A stretch of 64,000 bases of DNA from an uncultured Xylophilus sp. Its GTDB lineage: Bacteria; Pseudomonadota; Gammaproteobacteria; Burkholderiales; Burkholderiaceae_C. This document shows positions 29,681 through 38,187 of the stretch, one piece after another. Numbering within the stretch: the stretch's first letter is position 1; the number at the start of each line of letters is the position of its first letter. A program made the translations under genes and the position numbers. The stretch lies in the NCBI GenBank assembly GCA_913776965.1, contig CAJYQL010000063.1, positions 51,643 through 115,642 of the forward strand, written 5' to 3'. The notes below the pieces were generated by a model. The model made no database searches and had not been told where the DNA came from. It saw only the letters and a list, made by a program, of their open reading frames with translations.

Positions 29681-30379
29681 TCAACGGTGCCACGCAAGCC
29701 GGTAGCCGACGGCATTTTCGGTCAGCAGGAAAACCGGTGTGGCGGGATTGCTCTCCAGCTTTTTGCGGAGATTGCCCATATAGATCCGCGTGTAATGGCT
29801 CTGCCCCACAGCGCCAGGCCCCCACACCGACAAAAGCAGTTCCCGATGGGTCAAAACCCTGCCCGGGTTGGCCAGCAGGACCGACAGCAGACCCCACTCC
29901 CGGGGCGTCAGGTGGACTCCCCGTCCCGCTTTGCGCACCAAGCGCGCCGCTCTGTCGATTTCGACATCGGCGATGTTGACGACCGCATCGGCCTCCGCTG
30001 CTGCGGCTGCCGTCACGCGACGGCCGAACCGCTGGCTGGCCCTGACCCGGGCCATCAGCTCGCCGACCCCGAAGGGCTTCGTCAGGTAGTCGTTGGCCCC
30101 GGCATCGAGCACCTTGATTTTCTCGGCCTCGTCCGACCGCGCCGACAGGACGATGATCGGCACGGCTGACCAGGTGCGGACACTGAGAATCACCGCGCTC
30201 CCGTCGCCGTCGGGCAAGCCGAGGTCCAGCATGATCAGGTCGGGTTGGCGGGTGGCGGCCTCTACGGTTCCACGCTGGACCCCCTCCGCTTCGTGGACCG
30301 TCCATCCTTCCGATTCGAGCGCGGTCCGCACGAATCCCCGGATGTGGGTTTCGTCCTCTATGACGAGCGCAACCGGCAT
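29681..30379 (-). CDS. kdpE: Response regulator KdpE
   Basis: A 232-aa OmpR/PhoB-type activator of kdp. The receiver domain has the phosphorylation site Asp52 (LIMLDLGLPDGDG), acidic Glu8-Asp9 and Lys in LTKPFG; the C-terminal winged helix shows LTPREWGLLSVLLANPGRVLTHREL and GYRLAW. It is the last gene of the kdp operon on the minus strand, 25 bp after the CxxC protein gene. KdpD, its kinase, is on the other strand. Confidence 0.95.
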   Translation of the reverse strand: MPVALVIEDETHIRGFVRTALESEGWTVHEAEGVQRGTVEAATRQPDLIMLDLGLPDGDGSAVILSVRTWSAVPIIVLSARSDEAEKIKVLDAGANDYLTKPFGVGELMARVRASQRFGRRVTAAAAAEADAVVNIADVEIDRAARLVRKAGRGVHLTPREWGLLSVLLANPGRVLTHRELLLSVWGPGAVGQSHYTRIYMGNLRKKLESNPATPVFLLTENAVGYRLAWHR

Positions 30380-30404
30380 ATCGGAGCGGTGAAGATCGCG
30401 CAGC

Positions 30405-30728
30405 TCAGTCGTGTCTGCACTGCCGGTACGTCGCCAGGTGGTCGGCCCATGGCGTCATGCGGCCGAATTCGGCTTCCGTCGCATGGTGCATCACTTCCTG
30501 CATGAGATGTCCTACCTCGCAGGCGGGACAGCGGATCTGCAGACGCACCCGGCCGTCGTGCTGCAGGGGAATGCAGCGGACCACGCCTGCGCCGTCGCAT
30601 GCGCTCGCCGCATGCCGGACGTGCGCCGCTTCGGCGACTGCGGCGACGACGTCGACCACGACGAACGAGACGGCGGTCATGCCGACGGGAGCCGATGCAT
30701 AGCGATAGGCAGCGTAGGCCATGGTCAT
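30405..30728 (-). CDS. Uncharacterised 107-aa CxxC protein of the kdp operon
   Basis: The start codon overlaps the kdpC stop (ATGA at 30728-30725), so translation is very likely coupled. The protein has a hydrophobic, Val/Ala-rich stretch (about 15-35) that could be a beta-strand core, then four cysteines, Cys44, Cys52, Cys67 and Cys70; the last two form CPAC near His57 and His74, which suggests a small metal-binding or redox motif. A second ATG two codons in is equally possible. I recognise no family. Its place between kdpC and kdpE argues for a role in Kdp control or assembly. The reading frame could be fortuitous, but overlap, spacing and direction all support it. Confidence 0.65.
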   Translation of the reverse strand: MTMAYAAYRYASAPVGMTAVSFVVVDVVAAVAEAAHVRHAASACDGAGVVRCIPLQHDGRVRLQIRCPACEVGHLMQEVMHHATEAEFGRMTPWADHLATYRQCRHD

Positions 30729-31297
30729 TTCACCTTGTCGAGGGCCATGTTGAGTCGGAGCACATTGACGCGGGGCTCGCCGAGCCAGCCCATGATCGGG
30801 TGCTGGGTCGCAGCATCGACCAGCGTGCGGACCGCGTCGGCCGGCAGCTTGCGCGCGGCCGCGACACGCGGTACCTGGTACAGCGCCGCGGCCACGCTGA
30901 TGTCCGGGTCGAGTCCGCTCGCCGATGCGGTGACGAGATCCACCGGCACGGCGGCCGTGTTGCCCGGATCGGCGGCCCTGAGCGCGTCGACCCGCCCTTT
31001 CACGGCCTCGGTGAGCGCAGGATTCAGCGGCCCCTGGTTGGAGCCGCTGGAGGCCTGCGCGTTGGTCGCCATCGGCGCGGTGGCCGACGGGCGGCCCCAG
31101 AAGTGCCCGGGATCGGTGAAGGTCTGGCCGATCAGTGCCGAGCCGACGGTGGTGCCGTCGCGCACGATCAGGCTGCCGGCAGCCTTCTCGGGAAACGCGA
31201 CCTGGGCGACACCGGTGACCGCGAGGGGGTAGACGATGCCCGTCAGCGCCGTGAGCACGGCGAAGGAAACGAGGGCAGGACGAAGGATGGATGCCAC
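30725..31297 (-). CDS. kdpC: Potassium-transporting ATPase subunit KdpC
   Basis: A 190-aa subunit with one N-terminal membrane helix ([20 protein letters not shown]) and the periplasmic domain; [27 protein letters not shown] and [15 protein letters not shown] are family hallmarks. It stabilises the KdpFABC complex and aids K+ delivery. The start is a GTG at 31297 preceded by GAGGAG; it lies 11 bp after the kdpB stop. Confidence 0.95.
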   Translation of the reverse strand: MASILRPALVSFAVLTALTGIVYPLAVTGVAQVAFPEKAAGSLIVRDGTTVGSALIGQTFTDPGHFWGRPSATAPMATNAQASSGSNQGPLNPALTEAVKGRVDALRAADPGNTAAVPVDLVTASASGLDPDISVAAALYQVPRVAAARKLPADAVRTLVDAATQHPIMGWLGEPRVNVLRLNMALDKVK

Positions 31298-31308
31298 GAT
31301 GAAGCTCC

Positions 31309-33444
31309 TCAAGCCAGGCCGAGCGCCACCAGGATCAGGTCGATGATCTTGATGCCGACGAAGGGAACGACGAGACCGCCCAGTCCGTAGATGAGCAGGT
31401 TCCGGCGCAGCAGCGCAGCAGCGCCGATCGCACGGTAGGCCACGCCCTTCAACGCCAGCGGGATCAGCACCACGATGATGAGCGCGTTGAAGACGACCGC
31501 CGACAGGATGGCCGACGACGGGCTGCCCAGCTGCATCACATTGAGCGCGGACAGCTGGGGGTAGGTCGACACGAAGATCGCCGGGATGATCGCGAAGTAC
31601 TTGGCGACGTCGTTGGCGATGGAGAAGGTGGTCAGCGAGCCGCGCGTCATCAGCAGCGCCTTGCCCGTCTCCACCACCTCCAGCAGCTTGGTCGGGTTCG
31701 AGTCCAGGTCGACCATGTTGCCGGCTTCCTTCGCCGCCTGCGTGCCGGAATTCATGGCGACGGCGACGTCGGCCTGGGCGAGCGCCGGGGCGTCGTTGGT
31801 GCCGTCGCCGGTCATCGCGACCAGCCGGCCTTCGGACTGGTACTGGCGGATCAGCGCCAGCTTGTCTTCGGGCGTGGCTTCGGCCAGGAAGTCGTCGACG
31901 CCCGCCTCGGCCGCGATCGCGGCGGCGGTGAGCTTGTTGTCGCCGGTGATCATCACGGTCTTGATGCCCATCCGGCGCAGTTCGCTGAAGCGCTCCTTGA
32001 TCCCGGTCTTGACGATGTCCTTCAGCTCGACGATGCCGACCACCGTCTTGCCGTCCGCGACTGCGAGCGGCGTGCCGCCCCGGCGCGACACGTCGTCCGC
32101 GGCGCGGCTCAGTTCCGGCGGCATGCTGCCGCCGAGAGACTCCACGTACCGCCGGACGGCCTCGACCGCGCCCTTGCGCAGCGCGCGATGTGGGCGGCCG
32201 TCGGACGCGGGGACATCCATGCCGCTCATCCGTGTCTGGGCGGTGAAGGGCACCGCTTCCGAACCCGCAGGCGCGGCCGGCACCTTGAATCCCATGCGGG
32301 ATGCCAGCGCGACGATGCTGCGGCCTTCGGGGGTTTCGTCGGCAGCCGAGGCCAGGCTGGCCGTGGTGCCGACGGCGTGCTCGGTCAGGCCGGGCGCCGC
32401 GATGAAGGCGGCCGCCTGCCGGTTGCCGTGGGTGATGGTGCCCGTCTTGTCCAGCAGCAGCACGTCCACGTCGCCCGCGGCTTCCACCGCGCGTCCCGAG
32501 GTGGCGATGACGTTGGCCTGCATCATCCGGCTCATGCCGGCCACGCCCACGGCCGACAGCAGGCCACCGATGGTGGTCGGGATCAGGCAGACCAGCAGCG
32601 CGACCAGCGCGGTCAGGCTCACTACGGTGCCGGTGCCTGCGGCCTGCACGCTGAAGATCGAATACGGCAGCAGCGTCGCCGTCACCACCAGGAACACGAT
32701 CGTCAGCGCGACCAGCAGGATGGTCAGCGCGATCTCGTTGGGCGTCTTCTGACGCTTCGCGCCCTCGACCATGCCGATCATGCGGTCGAGAAACGATTCG
32801 CCCGGATTGACGGTGATCCGCACCACCAGCCAGTCCGACAGCACGCGGGTGCCGCCGGTGACGGACGAGAAGTCGCCGCCGGACTCCCGCACCACCGGTG
32901 CGGATTCGCCGGTGATCGCACTTTCGTCCACCGATGCGACACCCTCGACGACCTCGCCGTCGAGCGGGATCGTGTCGTTCGCATCCACCAGCACCACATC
33001 GCCCTTGCGCAGGTTCTCGGCCTGCTCGGACGTCCATTCCGACCCATGGACCGGCTGCTTCAGCTTCTTCGCCCAGGTGCTCTTCTTGAGCCCCTTGAGC
33101 GATGCCGCCTGGGCCTTGCTGCGGCCTTCCGCAAGGGCTTCGGCGAAGTTGGCGAACAGGACGGTGAACCAGAGCCAGACTGCGACCGTCAGCACGAACC
33201 ACGGCGGGGAGGCGGTATCGCCCGGCGACCGCAGGGCGTGGATCCACAGGAAGGTGGTCAGGATGCTGCCGACGTACACGACAAACATCACGGGATTGCG
33301 CCACTGCACGCGCGGGTCCAGCTTCAGGAAGGCGTCGCGCAGGGCGGGCACGGCTAGCGCCGGATTCAGCAGCGACAGCTTCCGGCCGGCGGATACGGGG
33401 CTCGTCTTATCTTCGGGGCCCGTCGTCTTGGAGGATGTATTCAT
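31309..33444 (-). CDS. kdpB: Potassium-transporting P-type ATPase subunit KdpB
   Basis: The 711-aa catalytic subunit of the high-affinity K+ pump. The phosphorylated aspartate is Asp332 in [13 protein letters not shown]. The TGESAPV actuator motif and [30 protein letters not shown] hinge are intact (shown here only in part). It is about 30 residues longer than E. coli KdpB owing to an N-terminal extension. GGAG precedes the ATG, and the gap to kdpA is 16 bp. Confidence 0.97.
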   Translation of the reverse strand: MNTSSKTTGPEDKTSPVSAGRKLSLLNPALAVPALRDAFLKLDPRVQWRNPVMFVVYVGSILTTFLWIHALRSPGDTASPPWFVLTVAVWLWFTVLFANFAEALAEGRSKAQAASLKGLKKSTWAKKLKQPVHGSEWTSEQAENLRKGDVVLVDANDTIPLDGEVVEGVASVDESAITGESAPVVRESGGDFSSVTGGTRVLSDWLVVRITVNPGESFLDRMIGMVEGAKRQKTPNEIALTILLVALTIVFLVVTATLLPYSIFSVQAAGTGTVVSLTALVALLVCLIPTTIGGLLSAVGVAGMSRMMQANVIATSGRAVEAAGDVDVLLLDKTGTITHGNRQAAAFIAAPGLTEHAVGTTASLASAADETPEGRSIVALASRMGFKVPAAPAGSEAVPFTAQTRMSGMDVPASDGRPHRALRKGAVEAVRRYVESLGGSMPPELSRAADDVSRRGGTPLAVADGKTVVGIVELKDIVKTGIKERFSELRRMGIKTVMITGDNKLTAAAIAAEAGVDDFLAEATPEDKLALIRQYQSEGRLVAMTGDGTNDAPALAQADVAVAMNSGTQAAKEAGNMVDLDSNPTKLLEVVETGKALLMTRGSLTTFSIANDVAKYFAIIPAIFVSTYPQLSALNVMQLGSPSSAILSAVVFNALIIVVLIPLALKGVAYRAIGAAALLRRNLLIYGLGGLVVPFVGIKIIDLILVALGLA

Positions 33445-33460
33445 GTTCTTCTCCGGAATA

Positions 33461-35260
33461 TCAACGGCCGGTCCAGAGCATCAGGTGCTCGACGACCGGG
33501 CCGAGGGCCAGCGCGGGAACGTAGTTCAGCAGGCCCACCAGCAGCACGGTGCCGATCAGCAGCACGACGAACAGCGGGCCGTGGGTCGGCATCGTCCCGG
33601 CGTTCGCCGGGAGGCGATGCTTGCGGGCCAGGGCACCGGCGATGGCCAGGACGGGCACGATCACGCCGAAGCGGCCGAACCACATCGCGAGGGCCAGCAG
33701 AGTGTTGTAGAAGGGCGTGTTGGCCGACAGGCCGGCGAAGGCGCTGCCGTTGTTGTTCGCGGCGGACGTCAGCGCGTAGAGGATTTCCGAGAAACCGTGG
33801 GCCCCGGGATTCGCAACGCCGGCACGCCCCGCTTCGGACATGACCGCCACGGCCGTGCCGACCAGCACCAGCAGCGGCGTGACCAGGATCGCGATCGACG
33901 CCAGCTTCATCTCGTGTGCTTCGATCTTCTTGCCCAGGTACTCGGGCGTGCGGCCGATCATCAAACCGGCGATGAAGACCGCCAGGATGGCGAAGACCAG
34001 CATGCCGTACAGACCGGTTCCCACGCCGCCGAACACGACCTCGCCCAGCTGCATCAGGACCAGCGGGACCATGCCGCCCAGCGGCGTGAGGGAGTCGTGC
34101 ATGGCGTTCACCGCACCGCAGGAGGCCGCAGTGGTGACGGCGGCGAACAGCGCGGACGCATCGATGCCGAAGCGCACCTCCTTGCTCTCCATGTTGCCGC
34201 CCGCCTGCGTCGCGCTGGCCATCTGGTCGACGCCCAGCCCCGTCAGCAAGGGGTTGCCGGCGTGTTCGGCCGGAATGATCGCGATCACCGCCGCCACGAA
34301 CAGGATCGTCATGGCCGCCAGAACGGCCCAGCCTTGGCGCGGATCGCCGATGACACGCCCGAAGGCGAAGCACAACGCGGCCGGGATGAGGAAGATCGCC
34401 ACCATCTCCAGCAGGTTGCTGAAGGCCGTCGGATTCTCGAACGGATGGGCAGAGTTGGCGTTGAAGAATCCACCGCCATTGGTGCCCAGCATCTTGATCG
34501 CTTCCTGCGAGGCGACCGGACCCATCGCGATCGTTTGCGTCTTCGTCTGCGCCGGTTCGGTGACGACGGTGCCATCCGCCGCCTTGAGCGGCTGGCCCGC
34601 GGCATCGAGCTTCGGCGCCGGGTACTGCTGGGTTTCGAGCGTCGTGGCCTCGACCGACGCACTGAAGTTCTGGATCACCCCCTGACCGACCAGTGCGATG
34701 GCGAGCACGAACGACAACGGCAGCAGCAGCCAGACGGTGATCCGCGTCAGATCGACCCAGAAGTTGCCGACCTTGCCGGACGCGCGCGCCGCGAACCCCC
34801 GGAACAGGGCGAACACCACGGCAATGCCGGTAGCGGCCGAGAAGAAATTCTGACCGGCCAAAGCGACCATCTGCGTGAGATGCGCCATCGTGGCTTCGCC
34901 GCTGTAACCCTGCCAGTTCGTGTTGGTGACGAAGCTGACGGCCGTGTTGAACGCCGAGTCCGGCGATACCGCGGCCATGCGGTCGGGGTTCCACGGCAGA
35001 TGCGCCTGGACACGCTGCAGGCCGTAGACGAACAGCGTTCCCACCGCGCTGAACGCCATCACGGCCAGGGCGTACGGCTTCCAGCCGCCATCGGCATCCG
35101 GCGCCACGCCCGCAAGGCGCAGGAGCGGTGTTTCAACGGCGCGCATCCAGGCGGGGTGGGTTCCGTTGCACAGCGCGGCGATCCAGCGGGCCAGGGGCCA
35201 CGCCAGCAGCAGCAAAATCAACAGGAAAAAAATCAGGAGCGTCCAGGCGGAGGTGTCCAT
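33461..35260 (-). CDS. kdpA: Potassium-transporting ATPase K+-binding subunit KdpA
   Basis: The 599-aa membrane subunit that forms the K+ selectivity filter, related to the Trk/Ktr channel superfamily. The filter-region sequences [33 protein letters not shown] and [14 protein letters not shown] are all present. About ten membrane segments are visible. The ATG at 35260 follows immediately after the kdpF stop. Confidence 0.97.
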   Translation of the reverse strand: MDTSAWTLLIFFLLILLLLAWPLARWIAALCNGTHPAWMRAVETPLLRLAGVAPDADGGWKPYALAVMAFSAVGTLFVYGLQRVQAHLPWNPDRMAAVSPDSAFNTAVSFVTNTNWQGYSGEATMAHLTQMVALAGQNFFSAATGIAVVFALFRGFAARASGKVGNFWVDLTRITVWLLLPLSFVLAIALVGQGVIQNFSASVEATTLETQQYPAPKLDAAGQPLKAADGTVVTEPAQTKTQTIAMGPVASQEAIKMLGTNGGGFFNANSAHPFENPTAFSNLLEMVAIFLIPAALCFAFGRVIGDPRQGWAVLAAMTILFVAAVIAIIPAEHAGNPLLTGLGVDQMASATQAGGNMESKEVRFGIDASALFAAVTTAASCGAVNAMHDSLTPLGGMVPLVLMQLGEVVFGGVGTGLYGMLVFAILAVFIAGLMIGRTPEYLGKKIEAHEMKLASIAILVTPLLVLVGTAVAVMSEAGRAGVANPGAHGFSEILYALTSAANNNGSAFAGLSANTPFYNTLLALAMWFGRFGVIVPVLAIAGALARKHRLPANAGTMPTHGPLFVVLLIGTVLLVGLLNYVPALALGPVVEHLMLWTGR

Positions 35261-35359
35261 TCAGAACTCCTCGGCGCGCAGGAGCGCATAGACCAGGTAC
35301 ACGAACAGCAGCCCGACCAGCAGGGCCGATGCGCCATAGAGAACTTCGTTGGCAATCAC
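35261..35359 (-). CDS. kdpF: Potassium-transporting ATPase small subunit KdpF
   Basis: A 32-aa single-helix peptide (MIANEVLYGASALLVGLLFV then YLVYALLRAEEF) that stabilises the Kdp complex. The start is a GTG with AAGGAGAG upstream, and the stop is directly against the kdpA ATG. The YLVYALLRAE ending is the family signature. Its start overlaps the stop of the 38-codon gene before it (GTGA). Confidence 0.92.
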   Translation of the reverse strand: MIANEVLYGASALLVGLLFVYLVYALLRAEEF

Positions 35360-35472
35360 GAACGCTCTCCTTGCTTCGGCGCAGTGCGGGGGCTCAGGCG
35401 ATCCAGCCCCATAACCAGGCCTGCCACTGCGGCCCACAGAACGGCGATACCGCCGATAAAAACCAGGTCCAT
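35356..35472 (-). CDS. 38-aa single-helix membrane peptide heading the kdp operon
   Basis: From an ATG at 35472 with AGGAG upstream, the frame gives MDLVFIGGIAVLWAAVAGLV followed by MGLDRLSPRTAPKQGERS. One hydrophobic helix is followed by a basic tail. It overlaps kdpF by four bases. Similar peptides precede kdpF in other Burkholderiales as far as I recall, so it is probably a genuine accessory peptide and not a chance frame; the function is unknown. Confidence 0.7.
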   Translation of the reverse strand: MDLVFIGGIAVLWAAVAGLVMGLDRLSPRTAPKQGERS

Positions 35473-35524
35473 GACGACTCCTACGGAAGATCGCCTCAGC
35501 TTAGGTTTGTCGGCATAAAAGTGC

Positions 35525-35564
35525 CGTCAAGAATGGGGCTGCCGCTGTAAAGACTCCATAAAAA
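35525..35564 (-). promoter_or_regulatory. kdp promoter: KdpE-like site and -35 box
   Basis: On the minus strand TTTTTAT-N6-TTTACA (35564-35546) has the same blocks and spacing as the KdpE site I recall from the E. coli kdpFABC promoter. A -35-like TTGACG (35530-35525) follows 15 bp downstream. The expected -10 region (around 35505) is poor, as is usual for a promoter that needs an activator. Confidence 0.6.
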
Positions 35565-35627
35565 CCGAGGGGATAGCGGTGGTCTGCACCGCGTCGCCAA
35601 GCCGGCTACGGCCACGGCTGTGTGCCG

Positions 35628-36539
35628 TCACGCCGCCGGTGCGTCGTCCGGCCGCGCAGGCGCCTGCGCCAGCAGCTGCTCCAGCCGCTCCAGTCGGTGG
35701 CGGTGCAGCGGCGTGATCGCGTAGAAGTGCTCCTGCAGCCGCGTCGTGCGGGCGACGGTCACCAGCACGCCGGTGCGCAGTTCGTCCTGCACCACTACTT
35801 CGGGCAGCACCGTCAGCCAGCCGCTGTCGCGGGCCACCAGCCGCAGCATCGCCATGTCGTCCACCTCGGCGCGCAGCCGGGGCGTCACGCCGGCGGCCAC
35901 GCACATCGCGTCGAAGGCACCGCGCAGCGCATGGCGCGGGCCGGGCAGGGCGAGCTCGCGCCCGTCCAGGTCCTCGGGCAGGCGCAGCGTGCGGCCGCGC
36001 CAAGCGGCCGCCGGGCCGACCAGCGCCATCGCCTGGCTGCCGAGGAAGCGGCAGTGCAGCGGCCGGTCGGGGCCGGCGGCGACCGCCTCGTTGGCCAGCA
36101 CCACGTCGAGCTGGTGCTCCAGTAGCCGCTGTAGCAGGGTGTCGAGCGGGCCCGATTCGAGCGACAGCACGACGGTCGGCTCGGCCAGCAGCGGGCGGAT
36201 CCAGTTCTCCTGGTAGTTGCGCGACAGCGTCGCCACGCTGCCGACCCGCAGGCGTACCAGGCTGTCGCCGCGCACCTCCATCCGGCCGAGCATCTCGCGG
36301 CTCAGGCCGAAGATCCGGTCGGCGTACGACAGCGCGAGCTGGCCGGTCTCGGTCAGCACCAAGCGCCGGCCGCTGCGCTCGAACAGCGGCTCGCCGAGCC
36401 GGTCTTCCAGCTGCCGGATCTGGCTCGACAGCGCCGACTGCGACACATGCAGGTCGCGCGCGGCCTGCGTCAGATGCCCGGCGCGGGCGACGTGCCAGAA
36501 ATAGAAGAAATGGTGGAAGTTGAGCTGGTCGAGCTGCAT
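35628..36539 (-). CDS. LysR-family regulator divergent from dabBA
   Basis: A 303-aa LysR-type regulator. The winged helix-turn-helix is at about 1-60 (FFYFWHVARAGHLTQAARDL; SQSALSSQIRQLEDRLGEPLF) and the substrate-binding domain follows. The FFYFWHVAR and RRLVLTETG features resemble the NhaR-like group that often accompanies dabBA. The ATG at 36539 is just inside the divergent region, where three GTTCT/AGAAC dyads occur. It probably controls dabBA and itself in response to carbon supply; the inducer is unknown. Confidence 0.9.
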   Translation of the reverse strand: MQLDQLNFHHFFYFWHVARAGHLTQAARDLHVSQSALSSQIRQLEDRLGEPLFERSGRRLVLTETGQLALSYADRIFGLSREMLGRMEVRGDSLVRLRVGSVATLSRNYQENWIRPLLAEPTVVLSLESGPLDTLLQRLLEHQLDVVLANEAVAAGPDRPLHCRFLGSQAMALVGPAAAWRGRTLRLPEDLDGRELALPGPRHALRGAFDAMCVAAGVTPRLRAEVDDMAMLRLVARDSGWLTVLPEVVVQDELRTGVLVTVARTTRLQEHFYAITPLHRHRLERLEQLLAQAPARPDDAPAA

Positions 36540-36540
36540 G

Positions 36541-36596
36541 TTCTTGCAAAAAGAACGTACGGTTCTGATCAATGAATTTTACAGAACGAAGTTCTG
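36541..36596. promoter_or_regulatory. Three GTTCT/AGAAC dyads between the LysR gene and dabB
   Basis: TTCTT-GCAAA-AAGAA (36541-36555), AGAAC-GTACG-GTTCT (36552-36566) and CAGAAC-GAA-GTTCTG (36582-36596) occupy the 97-bp divergent region. LysR proteins typically bind such dyads as tandem activation and repression sites. The first two overlap, so they may be alternative sites. Confidence 0.7.
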
Positions 36597-36636
36597 CCCG
36601 CACCATGCAGGCTTCGCTCGTTCCGGTGTTCCGTCC

Positions 36637-38187
36637 ATGCCCCCGATGTCCCTGCTGCTTGCGGCCTGCGGCCTGTTGCCGCCGCTCCTGATGCTCGCCG
36701 CCCTGCCGCGCCGGTCGGCGGTGACGCCCACAGCGGCGTGGGGGCGGTTCCGCGTGCTGGCGTCGGCCGCGCTGGCCTGCACCGCGCTCGGCCTCGTGCT
36801 GCAGCTCGCCGGGGTGCGGGTGCCCGAGGCGACGGTGCCGGGGCTGGGTTTCACGCTGAACGGGCAGTGGGTGGCGGTGCTGGTGCAGTTGCTGGGCATG
36901 ACGATCGGCGTGTTCTCGTCGCGTTACCTGCAGGGCGAGCCGGGGCAGCCGCGCTATGTCGGCGCGCTGGCGGGCGTGCTGGCCGCCGTGCAGGTGCTGC
37001 TGCTGGCCGACCACTGGCTGGTGCTGATCGCCGCCTGGGCCGCCATCGGCCTGGTGCTGCGGCGGCTGCTGTGCTTCTACCGCGACCGGCCGTTCGCGCT
37101 GCTGGCGGCGCACAAGAAGCGGGTGGCGGACCGGGGCGCGGACCTGCTGCTGATCGCCGCCGCGGCGCTCGCCTGGAATGCGGTCGGGTCCGGCGCATGG
37201 CCGGCGCTGTGGCGCCACCTGGAAGCCGGCGCGCCGTCGTTCGCGCTGCAGGCGAGCGCCGTCTGTCTGGCGCTGGCGGTGGTGCTGCGCACCGCGCTGC
37301 TGCCGGTGCACGGCTGGCTGATCCAGGTGATGGAGGCGCCGACGCCGGTGTCGGCGCTGCTGCACGCGGGCGTGGTCAACCTCGGCGGCTTCGTGCTGAT
37401 CCGCTTCGCGCCGCTGCTGGAAGCGGTGCCGGCCGCACGCTGGCTGCTGGTGGTCGCGGGCGTCGTCACCGCCTGTCTGGCCGGCCTGGTGATGCTCACC
37501 CGCATCAGCATCAAGGTGCGGCTGGCGTGGTCCACCGTGGCGCAGATGGGCTTCATGGTGATGGAGTGCGGCCTGGGGCTGTATGGCCTCGCGCTGCTGC
37601 ACCTGATCGGCCATTCGGTCTACAAGGCCCACACCTTCCTCGCCGCCTCCGGCATCGTGGAAGAAACGCGGCTGCGGGCGATGCGCAGCGTGGCCGCCCC
37701 GGCGGTGGCGAGCGTGCTCATTGCGCCGGTGCTGGCGGTGGCCGTGACGGCCGCGCTGGCGGCGCTGTGGCCGTGGGCCGCTTGGCCCCTGTGGTGGAGC
37801 GGCGTGCTCGGGCTCGCCTGGGCGCCGCTGCTCTGGTGGCCGGCCGAGCGTTGGCCCGAAGCGCCGGGCGCCGGGCGCCTGCTGCTCGGCGGCGTGGCTA
37901 CCGTGGCGGTGCTGGTGCTGGCCGCGCTGGTCGGCCACGGCATGCCCTTCGGCGTGCACGACGTGCCCTACACCCCTGCGGGCGTGACGGCGCTGGCCGC
38001 GCTGGCCGCGCTCTACGCGGGCCTGGCGCTGATGCGGACGCGCCCGGCCGCGCTGGCGGCCTGGCGCCGCCGCAGCTATGCCGGCTTCTATGTCGACGAA
38101 TTCGTCACCCGGGCGGCGCTGCGCCTGTGGCCGACGCGCTGGGCCGCCGCGGCCCCGGCCAACTCCCACGAACCGGGGAACACCTGA
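36637..38187 (+). CDS. dabB: DabB-type proton-conducting membrane subunit
   Basis: A 516-aa membrane protein of the NADH dehydrogenase L/MrpA superfamily with about 12-14 helices. The superfamily core is visible: LLPVHGWLIQVMEAPTPVSALLHAG, STVAQMGFMVMECGLG and HLIGHSVYKAHTFLAASG. In DAB systems this subunit couples proton flow to DabA for uptake of dissolved inorganic carbon. Starts at 36637 or 36646 are both possible. It overlaps dabA (TGATG). Confidence 0.92.
   Translation: MPPMSLLLAACGLLPPLLMLAALPRRSAVTPTAAWGRFRVLASAALACTALGLVLQLAGVRVPEATVPGLGFTLNGQWVAVLVQLLGMTIGVFSSRYLQGEPGQPRYVGALAGVLAAVQVLLLADHWLVLIAAWAAIGLVLRRLLCFYRDRPFALLAAHKKRVADRGADLLLIAAAALAWNAVGSGAWPALWRHLEAGAPSFALQASAVCLALAVVLRTALLPVHGWLIQVMEAPTPVSALLHAGVVNLGGFVLIRFAPLLEAVPAARWLLVVAGVVTACLAGLVMLTRISIKVRLAWSTVAQMGFMVMECGLGLYGLALLHLIGHSVYKAHTFLAASGIVEETRLRAMRSVAAPAVASVLIAPVLAVAVTAALAALWPWAAWPLWWSGVLGLAWAPLLWWPAERWPEAPGAGRLLLGGVATVAVLVLAALVGHGMPFGVHDVPYTPAGVTALAALAALYAGLALMRTRPAALAAWRRRSYAGFYVDEFVTRAALRLWPTRWAAAAPANSHEPGNT

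Noticed and set aside
30411-31232. A plus-strand frame of 273 codons across kdpC and the CxxC gene.
   Set aside because: It is opposite the kdpC coding sequence and the coupled small gene; no domains.
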